The notes under the pieces were generated by a model. The model had not been told where the DNA came from. It did no database searches and saw only the letters and a list, made by a program, of their open reading frames with translations. From NCBI GenBank assembly GCA_029449245.1, contig JANATF010000018.1, forward strand, positions 248,001 through 312,000: a stretch of 64,000 nucleotides of DNA, given 5' to 3'. Position 1 is the first letter of the stretch. Every line of letters begins with the position of its first letter. A program made the translations under genes and the position numbers. This document shows, in pieces, positions 44,212 through 57,300 of the stretch. The stretch is from Mortierella alpina (lineage: Eukaryota; Mortierellomycota; Mortierellomycetes; Mortierellales; Mortierellaceae).

Positions 44212-46062
44212 ATGTCAACCAGTACCATAGCATTACCATTAGGCACACCAACCTTGAATGAGCTTCAACCAACGTTTACATCACCTCCATTACAGTCCAC
44301 ACATGGATATATTGATGACGAACAATATCTCTGCGATTGGCAGTTCACCGCTACCCATTGCAGAGAGGAGCATATCACACGGATCATCCTTGTTGTCTCC
44401 TCAGTACAGCATTGCCTTCTTTCAATCTACGCTATATGGTTGATCATTGAACGCAGTGGGGGTTTCAACCGAAAGATCTTTACTGGTTTGTTTACTAAAA
44501 TCGGGAGCAGAACCCAACCCAGACCTGTAAGACCAAGTCATTTTGAGGCGATATGTCAATTCCCGCGAGCAAGGACTTGTAGAGCTGACAATGCTTGGGG
44601 GGTCTATGGTTTGCGGTGCTCTTACCAATTGTTGTAGACACATTGGCTGCTTTTCGGTTTTGCTTGTGGCTTTATCCCCAAGACGACGTCCAACTTGATG
44701 CTGGTGTTTGACGTTTCTCGCGGATCCCTCTGGGCTCGAATCTTTTTCGAACAGCAGTACTGGTAAAGCACTGATTCTTGACCGATTTTACTATGCATAA
44801 ACCAGGTGTGGCTGCGATGGCTTATATACTAACTCTTCTTGAGAATGTACTGTAGGTTCGGAATCGCCATCTTTAGTGTCATGTATATCGTTGGACTTCT
44901 CTACACGATCCCAGTCACAAGGCGCGAGGGGTCCTTTGGCATCTTCGAACCAGAACGCGTGGACGGATGTGATTACCATGAACCCGTCGCATTCATATAT
45001 CCAACACCTCTCCAGAGCAATATTTTCATTGTCGTATTCCTTGTCATGGTTCTCACGATCGCAGGGGGTCCAGCCCTCATATCTGCTTTGCTCTACCAAA
45101 GTGGAAGCTTCGAAGCTTCTAGGGTCTGGTTGACGGTGCGCCACGTGGCGTGGATCTGGATATTCTTTGCGCTAACGATAGTGTGCACGTACTATGGAAT
45201 CAAGTTCACGCGTATTCTCAAAATGAACATTATCGTCGCAGAGTCTCGACTGGGCATGCCGTACACTCGATTTGGATTAACCAACCTCAGGTCCAAGTCT
45301 CCGGCAAGATTCGTAGTTCTCATGATACAGGTCACCGTCTTTGGGGCAGTGGCCATGGGGACTTCTATCGTACTGATAGTTTCCAGCTATATAAGTTTCA
45401 GGGACAAAATCCTGGGAGCTAAGCTAGGACTATTCAGTCATATATACGCGGTCGCGTGGTCATGTACACTTCCGTTTTGTGGTGCTGTAAAACTGCTCTT
45501 GGTGCACATGCAGCTGATCCGCAACAGATGGATGCAGCAGCGGCTCACTGGCTTATATGGACCGATTGATGGCATGGATCCATCTGTTGGTATAGCCACG
45601 GATCTTAATCTTGCAAAGAGGCCTGCAGTGGGTGCTCCATATGTCTCTAGAGAAGTAGACCTAAAGCTCCTGAGTTTGGATCGTGAGATTGAGAATATGG
45701 CATTCAGGCCTTTGACATGGACATCCAATCACACCGCATCATCATCCAGTTCGAATCCCATCACATCTTCAGTACACGCGCACAGGCGGCATTTTTCATC
45801 GGAGGGCGCATCGACGCTGCCAACCAGCACGATCTTGCCTTCAAGGATCAATTGGGTGTCTTCAAGGGTCTACTGTGATGATCCAGCACGAGAGTATGTC
45901 ATGCCTTCACTTTTGACAACCGCCTCTCGCAGCACCGAGAACCTGTCCCCAGAGCAACGAGTAGAGGCAGGTGGTCACATTGAAGCTCAGGTCCAAACGC
46001 CTACTGCACTCTATAAACCCTCGCAAAAGGCCTATCGCAACCTCGGGATCTTGCAGGATTGA
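44212..46062 (+). CDS. 7TM receptor-like family member R6
   Basis: Exons 44212-44526, 44638-44762 (125 nt), 44856-46062; 548 residues. It is very similar to R5, including the third inner loop (KFTRILKMNIIVAESRLGMP) and the end YKPSQKAYRNLGILQD. The N-terminal part differs and resembles R7 instead (MSTS start, DDEQYLCDW, TATHC). This suggests gene conversion or an exchange between neighbours near exon 1. A CAG at 44182-44187 (ATCGCAG) could be the acceptor of a 5'-UTR intron, as also upstream of R7. Confidence 0.85.
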
Positions 46063-47301
46063 TCCCTACACTTCCTTTTCTCATTCCATGTTATCGCCCA
46101 CAGTCCAACTAATTCCACTATACTTCAGCCTAATAATGATGTGTTTTTTTTTGCTCGAAAGCCATGGGTGCGAGTTTTTGAAAATGGACCTGCACAGAAG
46201 GTCTGAATCGAACGACTCGTGCAATTTGTGAGAAGAACCTCTTGTTGGCAGTCAACTGGTTTTGCTGGAAGGCAAGCAGAACTCAAGCGATGGACGTTTA
46301 TTGACTGGGTGTCTGAGCGGTAATCCATTGTTGCTGAATCCAAGAACATTGCACAGCTACAGGTGGTATTAGTAAAATAACACAGATGACAGGAGAGAGA
46401 GAGATTTCGATGATGAGGTAGCAATGCCGTTCACTGCTGCAAGAGAACTAAAGGAGGTTAGCAGAAACACATACTTCGGGTGAGGAGCTCAAGTCCACAA
46501 GAGCATCGACAAGGGCCTTGGATTAGCACATGGCATCAAGCTTCAAGAAAAGTCTCATTCTCCGTACCAGAGCAGACCTCCCCTTGATTGATGTAATGAG
46601 GTCAGCCCTCGGCCTGGATGAATCTTCTGGCAAGCCGGCCGGACCCTGAACATTCCAGAGGATGACAGATTGACTGTCAAAGTTAAGCGGATGCCAAGAT
46701 GAGAGGAAAATTTAGTATGCAAATCGCTGTGAGCTGTTGTCATGAACATGTGCTTTCAGGCTGCATGCGCCAGTGGGACAGCTTGTTCTGCCTTGGCCGC
46801 GATGACTACGCGTCGGCTCTTCAAATATCCCCACACAGGGCTTGTGCCGCTAGTCGATCCCTGAGCCAGTAAAAAACGCTGTTCCGAATGTCGCACCAAA
46901 CCTCGCGCAAATGTTTTATGCCTTAGTGTGCATCTTCCTCTCTGCCCCCTACTCCCCCCTTTCTCCTTCCGGTTTGGGATAAGTTCAACCTCAGTATGGG
47001 GTTCTTTGTTGAGAAGCCATTGGTCCCCAAGTTAAGGCACTAAACAAGTCCCCAGAAGTGAGCCGAGATGACTGTTAGTACGAATCTAAACCTGTGATAC
47101 TTTTAGAAGGAAAAGCAAGGGCATCCATCTTGCACGAGGGTTAGGTCTAGTTCAACGAAGGGCGCACGGTGCCCATACACCTCGCAGTTCTCTTTTTAAT
47201 ACATTGATACATATCTCCTCTCGAGCCCTCGTCGTTAACCATTTGCTTCTACGTTGTCCTTTTGTATCCTATTGCAGTATTCTACTCGTCGAACCACAGA
47301 A
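46063..47301. repeat. Intergenic unit R6-R7
   Basis: Second copy of the spacer described at 42871-44211, with indels. No gene is seen. Confidence 0.85.
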
Positions 47302-49256
47302 ATGTCCACCAGTAACACAACATCGCCACTAGGCACACCCACCTTGACTGACTTTCAGCCAACATATACATCACCTCCATCACAGTCCACAGATGCATAT
47401 ATCGACGATGAACAATATCTCTGCGATTGGCAGTTGACCGCTACCCATTGCAGAGAGCAACACATCACACAGATCATCCTCACCATCTCCACGGGCCTCC
47501 ACCTTGTCGTTGTGATATACGCCATTTGGTTGATTATCCAACGAAATGAAGGCGCTAACAGGAGGATCTTCACCAGTTTGATACTTAGGGTTGGTGTCAG
47601 AATTCAACCTAAACCTGTAAGAGTACCGGATTTTCAAAAGAGACGAGGGCTAGATTGTCGACAGTTTTTTTTTCTTTTGTGCAAGAGCTGACCGAGCTGT
47701 TCGTAGACAAATTGGGCACTTATTTGCATCGTAGTGGGTTGCGCTTCCAAGCCCATATCCAACTGGATGCTTGTTTTCGACGTGTTACGCGGTTCTCTCT
47801 GGGTTCGAGTCCTTTGCGAGCAGTTCTACTGGTATGAGTTCTATTTTTTTCCTGGTCCTATTCATTAGGGTCTGGTTGCAGAGATTTGGTTTTTGCGATG
47901 GTCTGCCAGCTACTTTTGAAAATACTAATAAAGTCAAAATACTTCAGGTTCAATATGTCCGTGTGCACCGCAATGCACGTTGTAGGAGTCCTCTACACAA
48001 TCCCTGTGACAAGACGCTCCGGCAATATAGCCATCTACGAACCAGAACGCAATGTCGGCAATCGCGTGCACAAACCCATCCGCCTCATACACCCAAGTCC
48101 TCTCTTCAATACCATCTTCCTCGTCTTGGCACCGACCATAACATTTATCCTGGGCGTGGTTCCGGCTCTCCTTTCTGCCTACCTCTATGACATGGGAGAC
48201 TATAAATCCTCCAAGGTCTGGTTAGAAGTGCGCCACTGGGACTGGAGTCTTCTACTCTTTACCATGGCGGTGATGGATATTTACTATGCCATCAAGTTCA
48301 CTCGCATTCTCAAAATCAACATCCTTATCGCAGAGAGCATTCAAGGAACGCCCTACACTCCATTCGGGTTAAGCAACCTCAAGTCAAAGTCCCCCGCCAG
48401 ATTCCTGCTGATCACACACCGGATCTTCCTCGTAGGACTCATCTCTTTGGGGATTGTTTTCGCTCTAGCTCAAACGGCTTTGATCGTCTTTAGGGACAGA
48501 CTCGAGAAGGCCGGCATATCCCTGTTCACGCACTTTTGCACGGTGATGTGGACGTGTACTCTTCCAGCGGCCACTTTGATCTTTCTGCTTATGGTGCATG
48601 TGCAGTTGCTCCGCAACAAGCATTTCCGGCTTTTGAGCAATACCTCCTACAGGAAGATGGATAGCAAAGTTGACTCTCGCGACATGGGACCAGAACCTGG
48701 TCCAGTCAATCGCGTGGCGGGTAACGACCCTACGGTCGAGACGGTGTTGGAGCTGGACCAGGTCACTAAGGATCTCGCGAGGGATGGTATGACAGAGGGC
48801 CATGCGCGTATGACCACTCCACGGACGGCCATGACAGGCACATCCAAACATAAACGTCCCTTTAACAGCAAACGCATTTCGTCGATCGAGAATGGCATCT
48901 GGGACGGATATTCGCAATATCTCACGCCAAAGGACGTGTCGGCTCTACAAACGAGCTCAAGATATGGACTGCCTCCGTTAGATCCACCTCGTAATTCATG
49001 GCAAGAGCCATCTAGGACTTCAAATTCTTTGATACCCGGCGCCACCTCAAGCCCTAAACACTGGCCGCAGCATCATCATCATCATCATCGTCAAGACATA
49101 CAGCAGCTTAATTTGAGCTCTGCAAATGTATATGGCGTTCCTCAGCGAAACCTTCAACACCTCGCCAGGATACAAGAGAGTAGACCACACGAAGCACCTT
49201 TTCGTCTTGATGTAGCTTCTCAGTCACGAGTCTCGACTTTCACATCCACATGTTGA
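47302..49256 (+). CDS. 7TM receptor-like family member R7 (divergent tail)
   Basis: Exons 47302-47616, 47707-47831 (125 nt), 47948-49256; 582 residues. N-terminus, Cys pair and TM1 resemble R6. Exon 2 (TNWALICIVVGCASKPISNW) and exon 3 resemble R4 more than R5/R6. The third inner loop reads KFTRILKINILIAESIQGTP. The tail is the longest in the family, has a run of six His, and carries a weakened end motif (NVYGVPQRNLQHLARIQES) followed by about 25 extra residues ending in Cys. It appears to be an older branch of the family. Confidence 0.85.
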
Positions 49257-49552
49257 GAGACAAACGGGTCATTAAAAACTCCAAAAGACGAAGCAATTAT
49301 GGTGCAAAACGTCCTTGAACATGCCTTGTACACAGCTTTGGAACACTGCTTCTCTGCGCGCGCGTGCAATGTGTGCCGTTTGCTCGCCAACTAGCAGTTA
49401 TCCTATGGAGAAGTCATTGTATGGGCTCGTCATGATGAAACGCTCAAAAAGGATTACAGTAGAACATCTTGCTAAAAGGCATACAATGTCGTCTATTATA
49501 TATAAAAAAAAAATGAATACCATGGCTCCATTGCCCTCCTCGCACTCTCTTT
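49257..49552. other. Convergent 3' region of R7 and the RGS gene
   Basis: No gene; an A-rich tract (TATATATAAAAAAAAAA) at 49496-49514. Confidence 0.6.
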
Positions 49553-52339
49553 TCACACTCCAGGTGTCACCGTGCGCTCTGGACCTCGACTCATCGTCGG
49601 AGGCTTCCCGTCGTGGCTTCCATTCAGGCTACTGATGCTGCTCATCAAACTGGAGTTGTTTTCCCGCTGCTGCTTCACTCGGTTCATCATCACCTCTCGA
49701 TACATGTTGGTTCGTGTGAATTTCGGCACCGAATCCGTCGACATCAGCCTAAAGATGTGCTCATGGATCCTGTCAAACAGCGCGATGTGGATCAGCTCCT
49801 TCTGATGATGATGATCTCCACTGCCACGGCTATTCTTTTCTGCTCCTGCTCCTGCACCAGCATCGCTTTCGCCTTGATCTGAACCAGACAGGGATCTCGA
49901 GGGGCTCGAGGGAGTGGTGCTCGGCAGGGACTTCAGCTTCTCGGACGTGCGTGGAGACGTGCTCGGCGTCTCCATGTTCCGAACAACAGCTTGCATGTAC
50001 GCCGTGATATCCATTCGCATCTGATGTGGCAGATTCAGCTCCCGCGGTGCTCCTGAAACCAAGTATGTCTCATGGATCGCAAAGGCTAGCATACAAATCT
50101 GCTTCTCGAGCTCGCGGAGTGAGGCTGGATGATCGGGTCCTCCTGGCATGTTGGCTGCCGCTGTCGCCATCGCCGGATCCTGTCCCGCAATTGATTCCGC
50201 ATAGGCCCTCGAGGTGGCGATCAGTGTGTTGAACTTGGATTTGTAGTCCAACACCTCCAAATAAAAGGCCAGGTTTTCTTCACAGATATTCTGCTTGAGA
50301 AAGCTCTTGAATAGGTCCCGGAGTGTGGTGTTAGACAGGATCAAGTTTAAACGGGTGGTGTTCGAAGTCGTGACTTGAACTGCCGCCGAGCCCATCGATC
50401 CTGTGATCGATCCACCGCCACCGCCGCCGGCGCTACTGGTGCTTCCAGGCCCGCCCTCTCGGTAGTTGTATTGGTGATGGTATGGACTTCCGTTGATGGA
50501 CTCTTTGCCGGTGGATGAAGCTGCATATGAAGACATGGCCCCGGACTCGGAGAGAATCTGGAATGCTGGGTCGCTCAGGATTTGAGAAAGTCGACGGACT
50601 GATCCTCCGCTAACAGTTGTGGACGCGTCGTCATTATTATTACTATGATGGACCGAGCCACCCAACGTCGATTCGTCCGTTGATCGTCGCTTCACTCTCT
50701 CAATGGAGATTGGAAGTCGTGGCATCATGCTGGAGGTGAGTTTGAATTGAGCCGACAGCAGCGATTCCGAGTTGTTGTGCCTGTCCGTTCTTGTACTGAT
50801 CTGGCCGCCCCTCTCTATTAGAAAGGAAAGACATAGTCAGCAACGGCCATGGGTGCTAGCCATCCATACCTGTGTTTCTAAGGCTCTCTACAGTCAAACA
50901 AACGCTTACCATCCATCCAATCCGTGTTCACACTGCTCCCACGACTTCGGACTTGGCTCTCCCAACCAACAACAGAGCGTCCCATGTCTGTGAAATGGTA
51001 CAGCGCATAATTACCGGTCTTAAACAGAGCTGTATCTGCCCTGTTTTCCTCTCCGACTTGCTCAATATACCTGCAAGTGACCATCTCTTGTGCTATACAG
51101 ATGGCCTCCTCCTTTGTTATCACGGTGGTGTAGTCCATCAGCCAGTCCACAGCTGCCTTTCCGTAAAACGTGTGCTTGTAGATATCATAGTTATGCTGCT
51201 GGTCTTTGACCTCAATGCCATTGCATCGGTCAATGTTGATCTGTAGTCGGTCCCGAAGGTCTCGCCCGGGACTTTGAGGTGAATTGTCTCCATGACCATC
51301 TGGATGCTTGGACGCAACCACGTTAGGTCTCAGGCCCGCGAAGCGTTTAAAGATGGCGTCGATCGCCTTGTGGTTCAGTACGATTGCATCCTCGTCCTCA
51401 GCTCGCTCCAGGACCATGATCCTCGGCGTCGCATTCGCTGTGATATGCTTCGTGGCATCAGCCGAGAGAGAGTTTCGGTTGACAAACTTTTCGACAATAT
51501 GGGCTCCCTTCCCAGTGACCTGGTATATGCCCTTGTTCTGGAATTCACGCTTTCCTGGATCGGATGCGCTTTCAAACAGCCTGGCATCCATGAAGGTCTG
51601 ACAGAGATTCTTGGCCATGTCTCGCGAGAGAGAAAACTGGGTGGTGACGACGCGGGTGATGATGCGGGTTGGGTCATTTGGGTCAGCATCGTGGTTGGCT
51701 TGGATGAATTGGAGACCGCCCAGATTCGAGATGGCATCGTCGGCCGTAAAGCTGTTGGGGTACGACTTGAACAGGACCTTGTGGTTCTCGATGGGTAAGG
51801 AAATCATCAACGTCGAAAAGAGGTCGAAGATGTTCTACCGTCATCAACAAGTCAGAAGAGCTGGTGAGATTGCGGTATTTTTTTTCAGGCCTGCTTCCCT
51901 TCTCTGACCCATTTCCACACCATCGTCACCTATTGTTGAGCATCAACAATCACTCCAACAGACAACGCACGGGCGCAATTTGAAGGGCCTTGGCGCAGAA
52001 TAAGGGGGGGGGGGGGGGGAGCTGGCCAAATTGGGCGCACGAGGCAGAGGAAAGGACGAGGATCAACTGCGGAGTTTTGCCTCTCGTTGTCGCTTGCCTT
52101 GCTGTGCAACCATGCAAAAAAAGAGAGAAACAGAAAGTGCTCCTTGCTATGCATGATCAATTTGTCCGTACTGTAGCCCTCCTTCCCCCTTCCTATTGCC
52201 GAAATGTTTCTTCCTGCAGCTGCACCACAGACGGCCGGACATTGACCCGAGCGTTGGGTGTAGTGGAGAGGTACAGCCTGTACACCACAACGTGTATGCT
52301 CACCTTGGCAAAAGCCCGTCCTGATGTTGTAGTCTTCAT
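49553..52339 (-). CDS. SST2: Regulator of G-protein signalling, double-DEP RGS protein (Sst2/FlbA type)
   Basis: Three exons: a 36-nt first exon (52339-52304, MKTTTSGRAFAK), 51834-50910 and 50814-49553; 740 residues. The join gives AKNIFDLFSTLMISLPIENH, the usual start of fungal Sst2/FlbA proteins. A first DEP-like part (about 25-135; DMAKNLCQTFMDARLFES) and a canonical DEP domain (about 230-295; FYGKAAVDWLMDYTTVITKE) precede a Ser/Gly-rich linker. The RGS domain starts at about residue 476 (LSNTTLRDLFKSFL, NICEENLAFYLEVLDYK). It contains a long Ser-rich insert and ends with FDRIHEHIFRLMSTDSVPKF. RGS proteins speed GTP hydrolysis by G-alpha, and the DEP domains tether them to receptor tails in yeast. 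It is convergent with R7 (297 bp between the stops). Confidence 0.9.
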
Positions 52340-54302
52340 GGCGGGTGGGCAGTGGACCAATGGTTCAAAGAAGATGAGAGCAGCGGTGGTTCTGGTGGTT
52401 TGCTGCTGTTTGTGGCCTCCAAAGTCCTGCTTGATACGTTGGGGGCGAGGTTGATTGAGCTGCCGATGCTGATGTGTGGAGAGGGCGTTCCAGTCCTTGC
52501 CCTGCGTGAGTCCGAGCCTGGTATCGGTGGTATCAGATCGAGGCTAGTGAGGAAACGATAGTGTCAATGCAAGTTGATCTTTTCCTCGCCTGCACTTTGC
52601 CAGTTCACAGCGATCCACGGAGGTGAGGTTAGAAGGCAATGGGCGGAGAGTAGCTGTGCCTGTCTGTGCATACACATCGGCATTGAGAGCGAGTGAGAGC
52701 AAGAGCCAAGGTATTTGGCTGGCGATAGATGCAAAAGTGGGTTGTGAACAGCCCCTCATCTCCAGTTGTCCACAGCATTTTCTACCAGCTCAAAAATACA
52801 TGCACATGGCTGGTACACGATAACCCCGCATTGCACTAGCAACATTCTACTGCTCGGTAAGCGAGGCAGAAAGCGACGTGAGGTTATCTGTAGAGGAGAA
52901 TAGGAGGAGGAGGATCAAAGGAGTGGGCAGGCTTGAAGGGGTGGACTACAAGGACACGAAAAAAAAACTGATCAGGGGTGAACTGCTGTTGCTGCTGGCG
53001 TGTAGACTGGCGTGAAGTCGGTCTAGATGGGAATGGTGGCCCTTTTTCGCTAAGAAAGGCCAAAAGCGCCGAGCGTATCTGGGGTGTACTTCAGGGGATG
53101 TTTGACGAGAAAGGTGTGTTAAAGTGCAAGTGCGCTTTCCCACCCTCTCGATGCACCCAGTTACGCTTTAGCAAGCAATGAATCGATATATGGTAGATAG
53201 AGAGCGAGAGCTCTTGTACTTTGGAAGGACTGTATGAGGAATGAGGGCCATGCTCGATGCAACGAGAGGCAGACGAGATGCCTGCGTGCGAATGCGCGCA
53301 TTGCCCAGGACGGTGGTGTATGAGGCGTGGCAGGATGCGCTAGGGGACCGACATGCAGTCAAGGCTCTTTAGCACAAGGTTTACATTTAATAGAGAGGCT
53401 CCAGACAAGGTGAGAGGAGACGGGTGCAGAGGCAGCGAGGGTGGAAGACACAGCGCGTGAAGGCAGCGAGAGTGAGTGAGAGAGAGTGAGAGAGAGACAG
53501 AGAGAAAGAGAGAGAAAAGAGAGAGAGACAGAGAGAGACAGAGAGAGACAGAGAGAGAGAGAGAGGCGGAAAGAAGGGACAAAGGACAAAGGAACACCAT
53601 AAAATAAATGCGCATGGGTCTCTGCTGGCCTGCCTCTCCGACAGCCTATCGGGCGTGCATTGGGGAACCCCCTTTTTTGCTCGCCGCCCCTTGGGCTGGA
53701 GCTTGACAAGGCCAACGACCTGTGTCGCCGGCCAGCATCCTGGCCAGGTCGTGACACGCGCTCGTCCATCTAAGTCCAGAGGCATCGTGCACCTGTGTCT
53801 GCTGGTGCCGTGTTGACCCGTGCCTGTGTATAGCAGCTGCACGGCGCACTCCATGGCACAGCCCCTTGCCTTGCTGCCCTGGCTCTGCCCCTCCACACGC
53901 CCACCCTCCTGCCTGCCTTGTTCTCGTTCTCTCCCAATCTCTCTCTTCATCCAAGTATACACACATGTACAGTACAGCACAAGAGTGCAGACTGTCTCCA
54001 AGACAGCCTCCCCCTTGCTGCGTGCTTTTCATCCCACGCAAAGACGCCTGCTGCACGCGAAGCGCGGACTCTGGAAATGATTCAGTGACGTGTGCGGCGA
54101 TTGGATCGACAGGCGGTCGAGCAGCCAATACGCGCTCTTCGACCAGCAACGGTCCACATCTGTCATCTCCATCCACCACCCAAGGAGCACCATCGCGCAT
54201 CAGGAGCATCCGAGGACACACGGAGCAGCAACGACACATCGACACACACGCACACACACGCACACACACACCACGCGCTCGATAGCCCGCTCTTTCTCGG
54301 GA
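52340..54302. other. Divergent region between the RGS gene and EMC1, with microsatellite
   Basis: No gene is supported. A G16 run lies at 52004-52019, inside intron 1 of the RGS gene. A GA/GAGAGACA repeat at about 53459-53566 is the counterpart of the CT repeat at 10.75 kb. CACA repeats occur just before the EMC1 start. Confidence 0.6.
53459..53566. repeat. GA-rich microsatellite
   Basis: Imperfect (GA)n with GACAGAGA interruptions. Confidence 0.9.
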
Positions 54303-57300
54303 ATGGCCCCATCATCAACGAGGGGACTGCCACGGGCGGCCGCATTCTGGTGCGTCGCCCTGTGCGCCATCATCCTCGCGTTCACCACCACTCCAGCACT
54401 CGCGCTCGACGAGAGCCAGGCGGACATCATCGACTGGTAAGCCCCATCTCGCAGCACGAGCTCATCTGCCGCCGCAGCTTCCTAGCGCAGCCCGATCGCA
54501 TCAGGAAAGCATCATCCACCGACGCTCCAGCAGATCTGATGACTCTTCTGCTCCTCTTCCCTCTCCTCTCTCTAGGCACCACCGCTGGATTGGAACCCCA
54601 CACCTTGCTGCTTTGCCCCGCACTGTCCGCGGATCGAACAGCGTCTTTGTTGCGACTGACAAGAACACGGTTGCATCTGTCAAAGCCAAGACTGGAGAGC
54701 TTGGTAAGGAGGACCGATCCACTACAGAACCACCTCGGACTTCCTGTCACGGATCCTATTCAACCACTGACTTTCTCTCTCTCTCTCTCGTTCTTTCTGT
54801 ATCACGTTTTCTTTGCTCGGTGCATAGTTTGGCGCCAGGTTTTGCCCGAGAACGAACCCATACATGCACTTCGCGTTGTTTCTGGAAGTAAGTGGACACC
54901 ACTTCAGTCTATTCTCAACGTACTACTACCGATACCATCCCAGTCTCTCCATAAACAAAGGACGCGCATGCTGATGTCCTTTCCCTTCTTCGTCTCTCAC
55001 CGCAGATCTTCTCACGCTCTCTGGATCGAACGAGTTCCATGCTCGTCTTTTGGACGCCAAGACTGGCCAGGCACTGTGGGAGGTTTCACCACCGGGCGAG
55101 GGCTCGGTCCCAGGACTGGAGAGCATTGGACAGGCCGCAACAGCCACATCTGAAGACTCCAACTTGATCATTCTTAACCAGGGTGCACATGTCCGCAAAG
55201 TGAACAGCAAAGCTGGAACCGAGATCTGGCACTGGAAGGCCGAGGAGGGCACACCGACTACCTATTTCTCTGTCCTTGAGGCAAAGGGCTTTGCTGGACA
55301 TGCCGACGTTATCTACGTCGTGGGACTTACACGCGGCGTCGCAGCGTTCTCGATCGAGGTCGTCGCCTTGGATTCAACAACAGGAGCGTACATCAAAACA
55401 TTCACGCCAAAGTCCATGATCGACAGTTTTGACGATGTGTTGACTCTGGGAGGAGGATTGACCGATAAGGTCGGATACATTACATGGTTGGAGGCCGATT
55501 ACCTCAAGGTCTTGACCCTTGGAACGGATAGGGTCACTCAGCCAAGCTTGGGGGTATGAATCTCGTGTGCCTGACCACTGAATTGACGCTGCATTTTTGT
55601 TATTGTATGGGCGTGCATTGTGTGTATGTGTGTCTGTATCTGGCACTTGATAATCGAGCTGACATATTTCCATTACGGTGCCTTGTCGCCTTCATATTAG
55701 TCCATTATCGGCGGCGTTGCGAGCTTCGAGGAGTTGGCAGCCAAGGTGGATTTTGTCAGCTTGAGATTGCCAGAAGGAAATACAAAGTTCCTTCTCTCTG
55801 GAACTGTCGGTGAATACCACGATGCCAAGGGCGCTGCTCTTTTGGACATTGACGAAAAGACTGGAAAGCCCGAGATTGTGTTTGATCTTGGAGAACGTTC
55901 TGGATTCTCATCCTTCTCGGCCGCCACCAAACCCGGAACAGAGGATGTAGTCATCCTTCGAGCCTACAGAGATCAACCCGAAACCGGCATCCTCGAACTG
56001 ATTGATACCAAGGAGCGCGATGCCACTCTAGTCCACACCATTCCTCTGGACTACGAAAAGTTTGCCCATTTCACCTTTGCCTCGCTCGAACTTTACTCCA
56101 AGGGTCAGGGAATCCAGACCCGCGCCTACTTTACAACTATGGACGGATCTTTCCATGCATACTCGGATATTGAGTCTGAGCGCTGGCACAGAGAAGAGTC
56201 TTTGGCATATATCAAAGCTGTCGAATTTGTGGACCTGCCTGAGCGCAAGCTGTGGACCCAGGATGTCAACGAGGCTGGGCATGTCAAGACTGCAAAGAAC
56301 CAGACTATCGTGGAACGTTACATGGAGCGTCTGGCTTCTCATGTGTCGCAACTTAAGGATCTCCCAGCCTTTGTCCTGTCCTACGCCAACCCGTCCTCGC
56401 TGTTTAGCAAGGCACCCGTTGCGACTGAATATTCAGAGGTTCATATCACACTCAACAACACCCGCCAACCCTTGTACCGCGACCAGTTCGGCGTGCGCAA
56501 GATCTTGGTCTTTGGTACTACAAAAGGCAAGCTGGTCGCTGTTGACTCGGCCAACAAGGGTCAGATCATCTGGAGCAAGTACTACCCTTGGGGACATGAT
56601 ATCAAGAACATGGTTCTTGTTCGCCATGCGAACGTCCGTCTCCCCCCTGTGCTAGCCATGTTTGCCGAAACGATCGATGGTGGTGTAAGCTGGCATGGTC
56701 TTTTGCAAAACCAATGTCCGAAATGTCAAGGCTCGATCTGTTTTGGATCTTTCGCTGTTAATTAATGACCTTGCCTTTTCATCTTCGACTTCACAGCAAA
56801 ACAAAGTGATCCGCATGTACCGCATTAATGCATTGACTGGCGAGGATTATGAAGGCGCCAGCTACCACTTCCCCGCCTCGGCCTGGATCCCTGCAGGATA
56901 CTTGAGCGCCTTCAAACTGCCCATTGAGGATCCCGAGGAAAAGACCCAGGTTATATGCTTGGTTGATGATCGCATGCACATCACGGCCTTCCCTAGCACC
57001 GACGCTGTCATGGAAGCCTTCAAGGGATTTTCGGAAGACTTTTACTTTATGCTGCACAACCACATCGGAGCCAAGCTGCTCCAGGGCTTCAAACCCATTG
57101 TTTCAGCCGATCTTGATCGCATGGACGTGGAACCAGTATGGACGATCCCCTTCCCCAAGGGAGAGGAGGTTGTAGCTTTCGCAGAGCGACCCTCGTACGA
57201 GGTCATGGCTTCCTTGGGACGTGTGCTCGGTGATCGTGGAGTGCTCTACAAGTACCAAAACCCCAACTATGTCACTGCCATCACGCTCAACAAGACGCCT

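Noticed and set aside
53359-54001. Long minus-strand Ser/Leu frames
   Set aside because: They are translations of the GA microsatellite.
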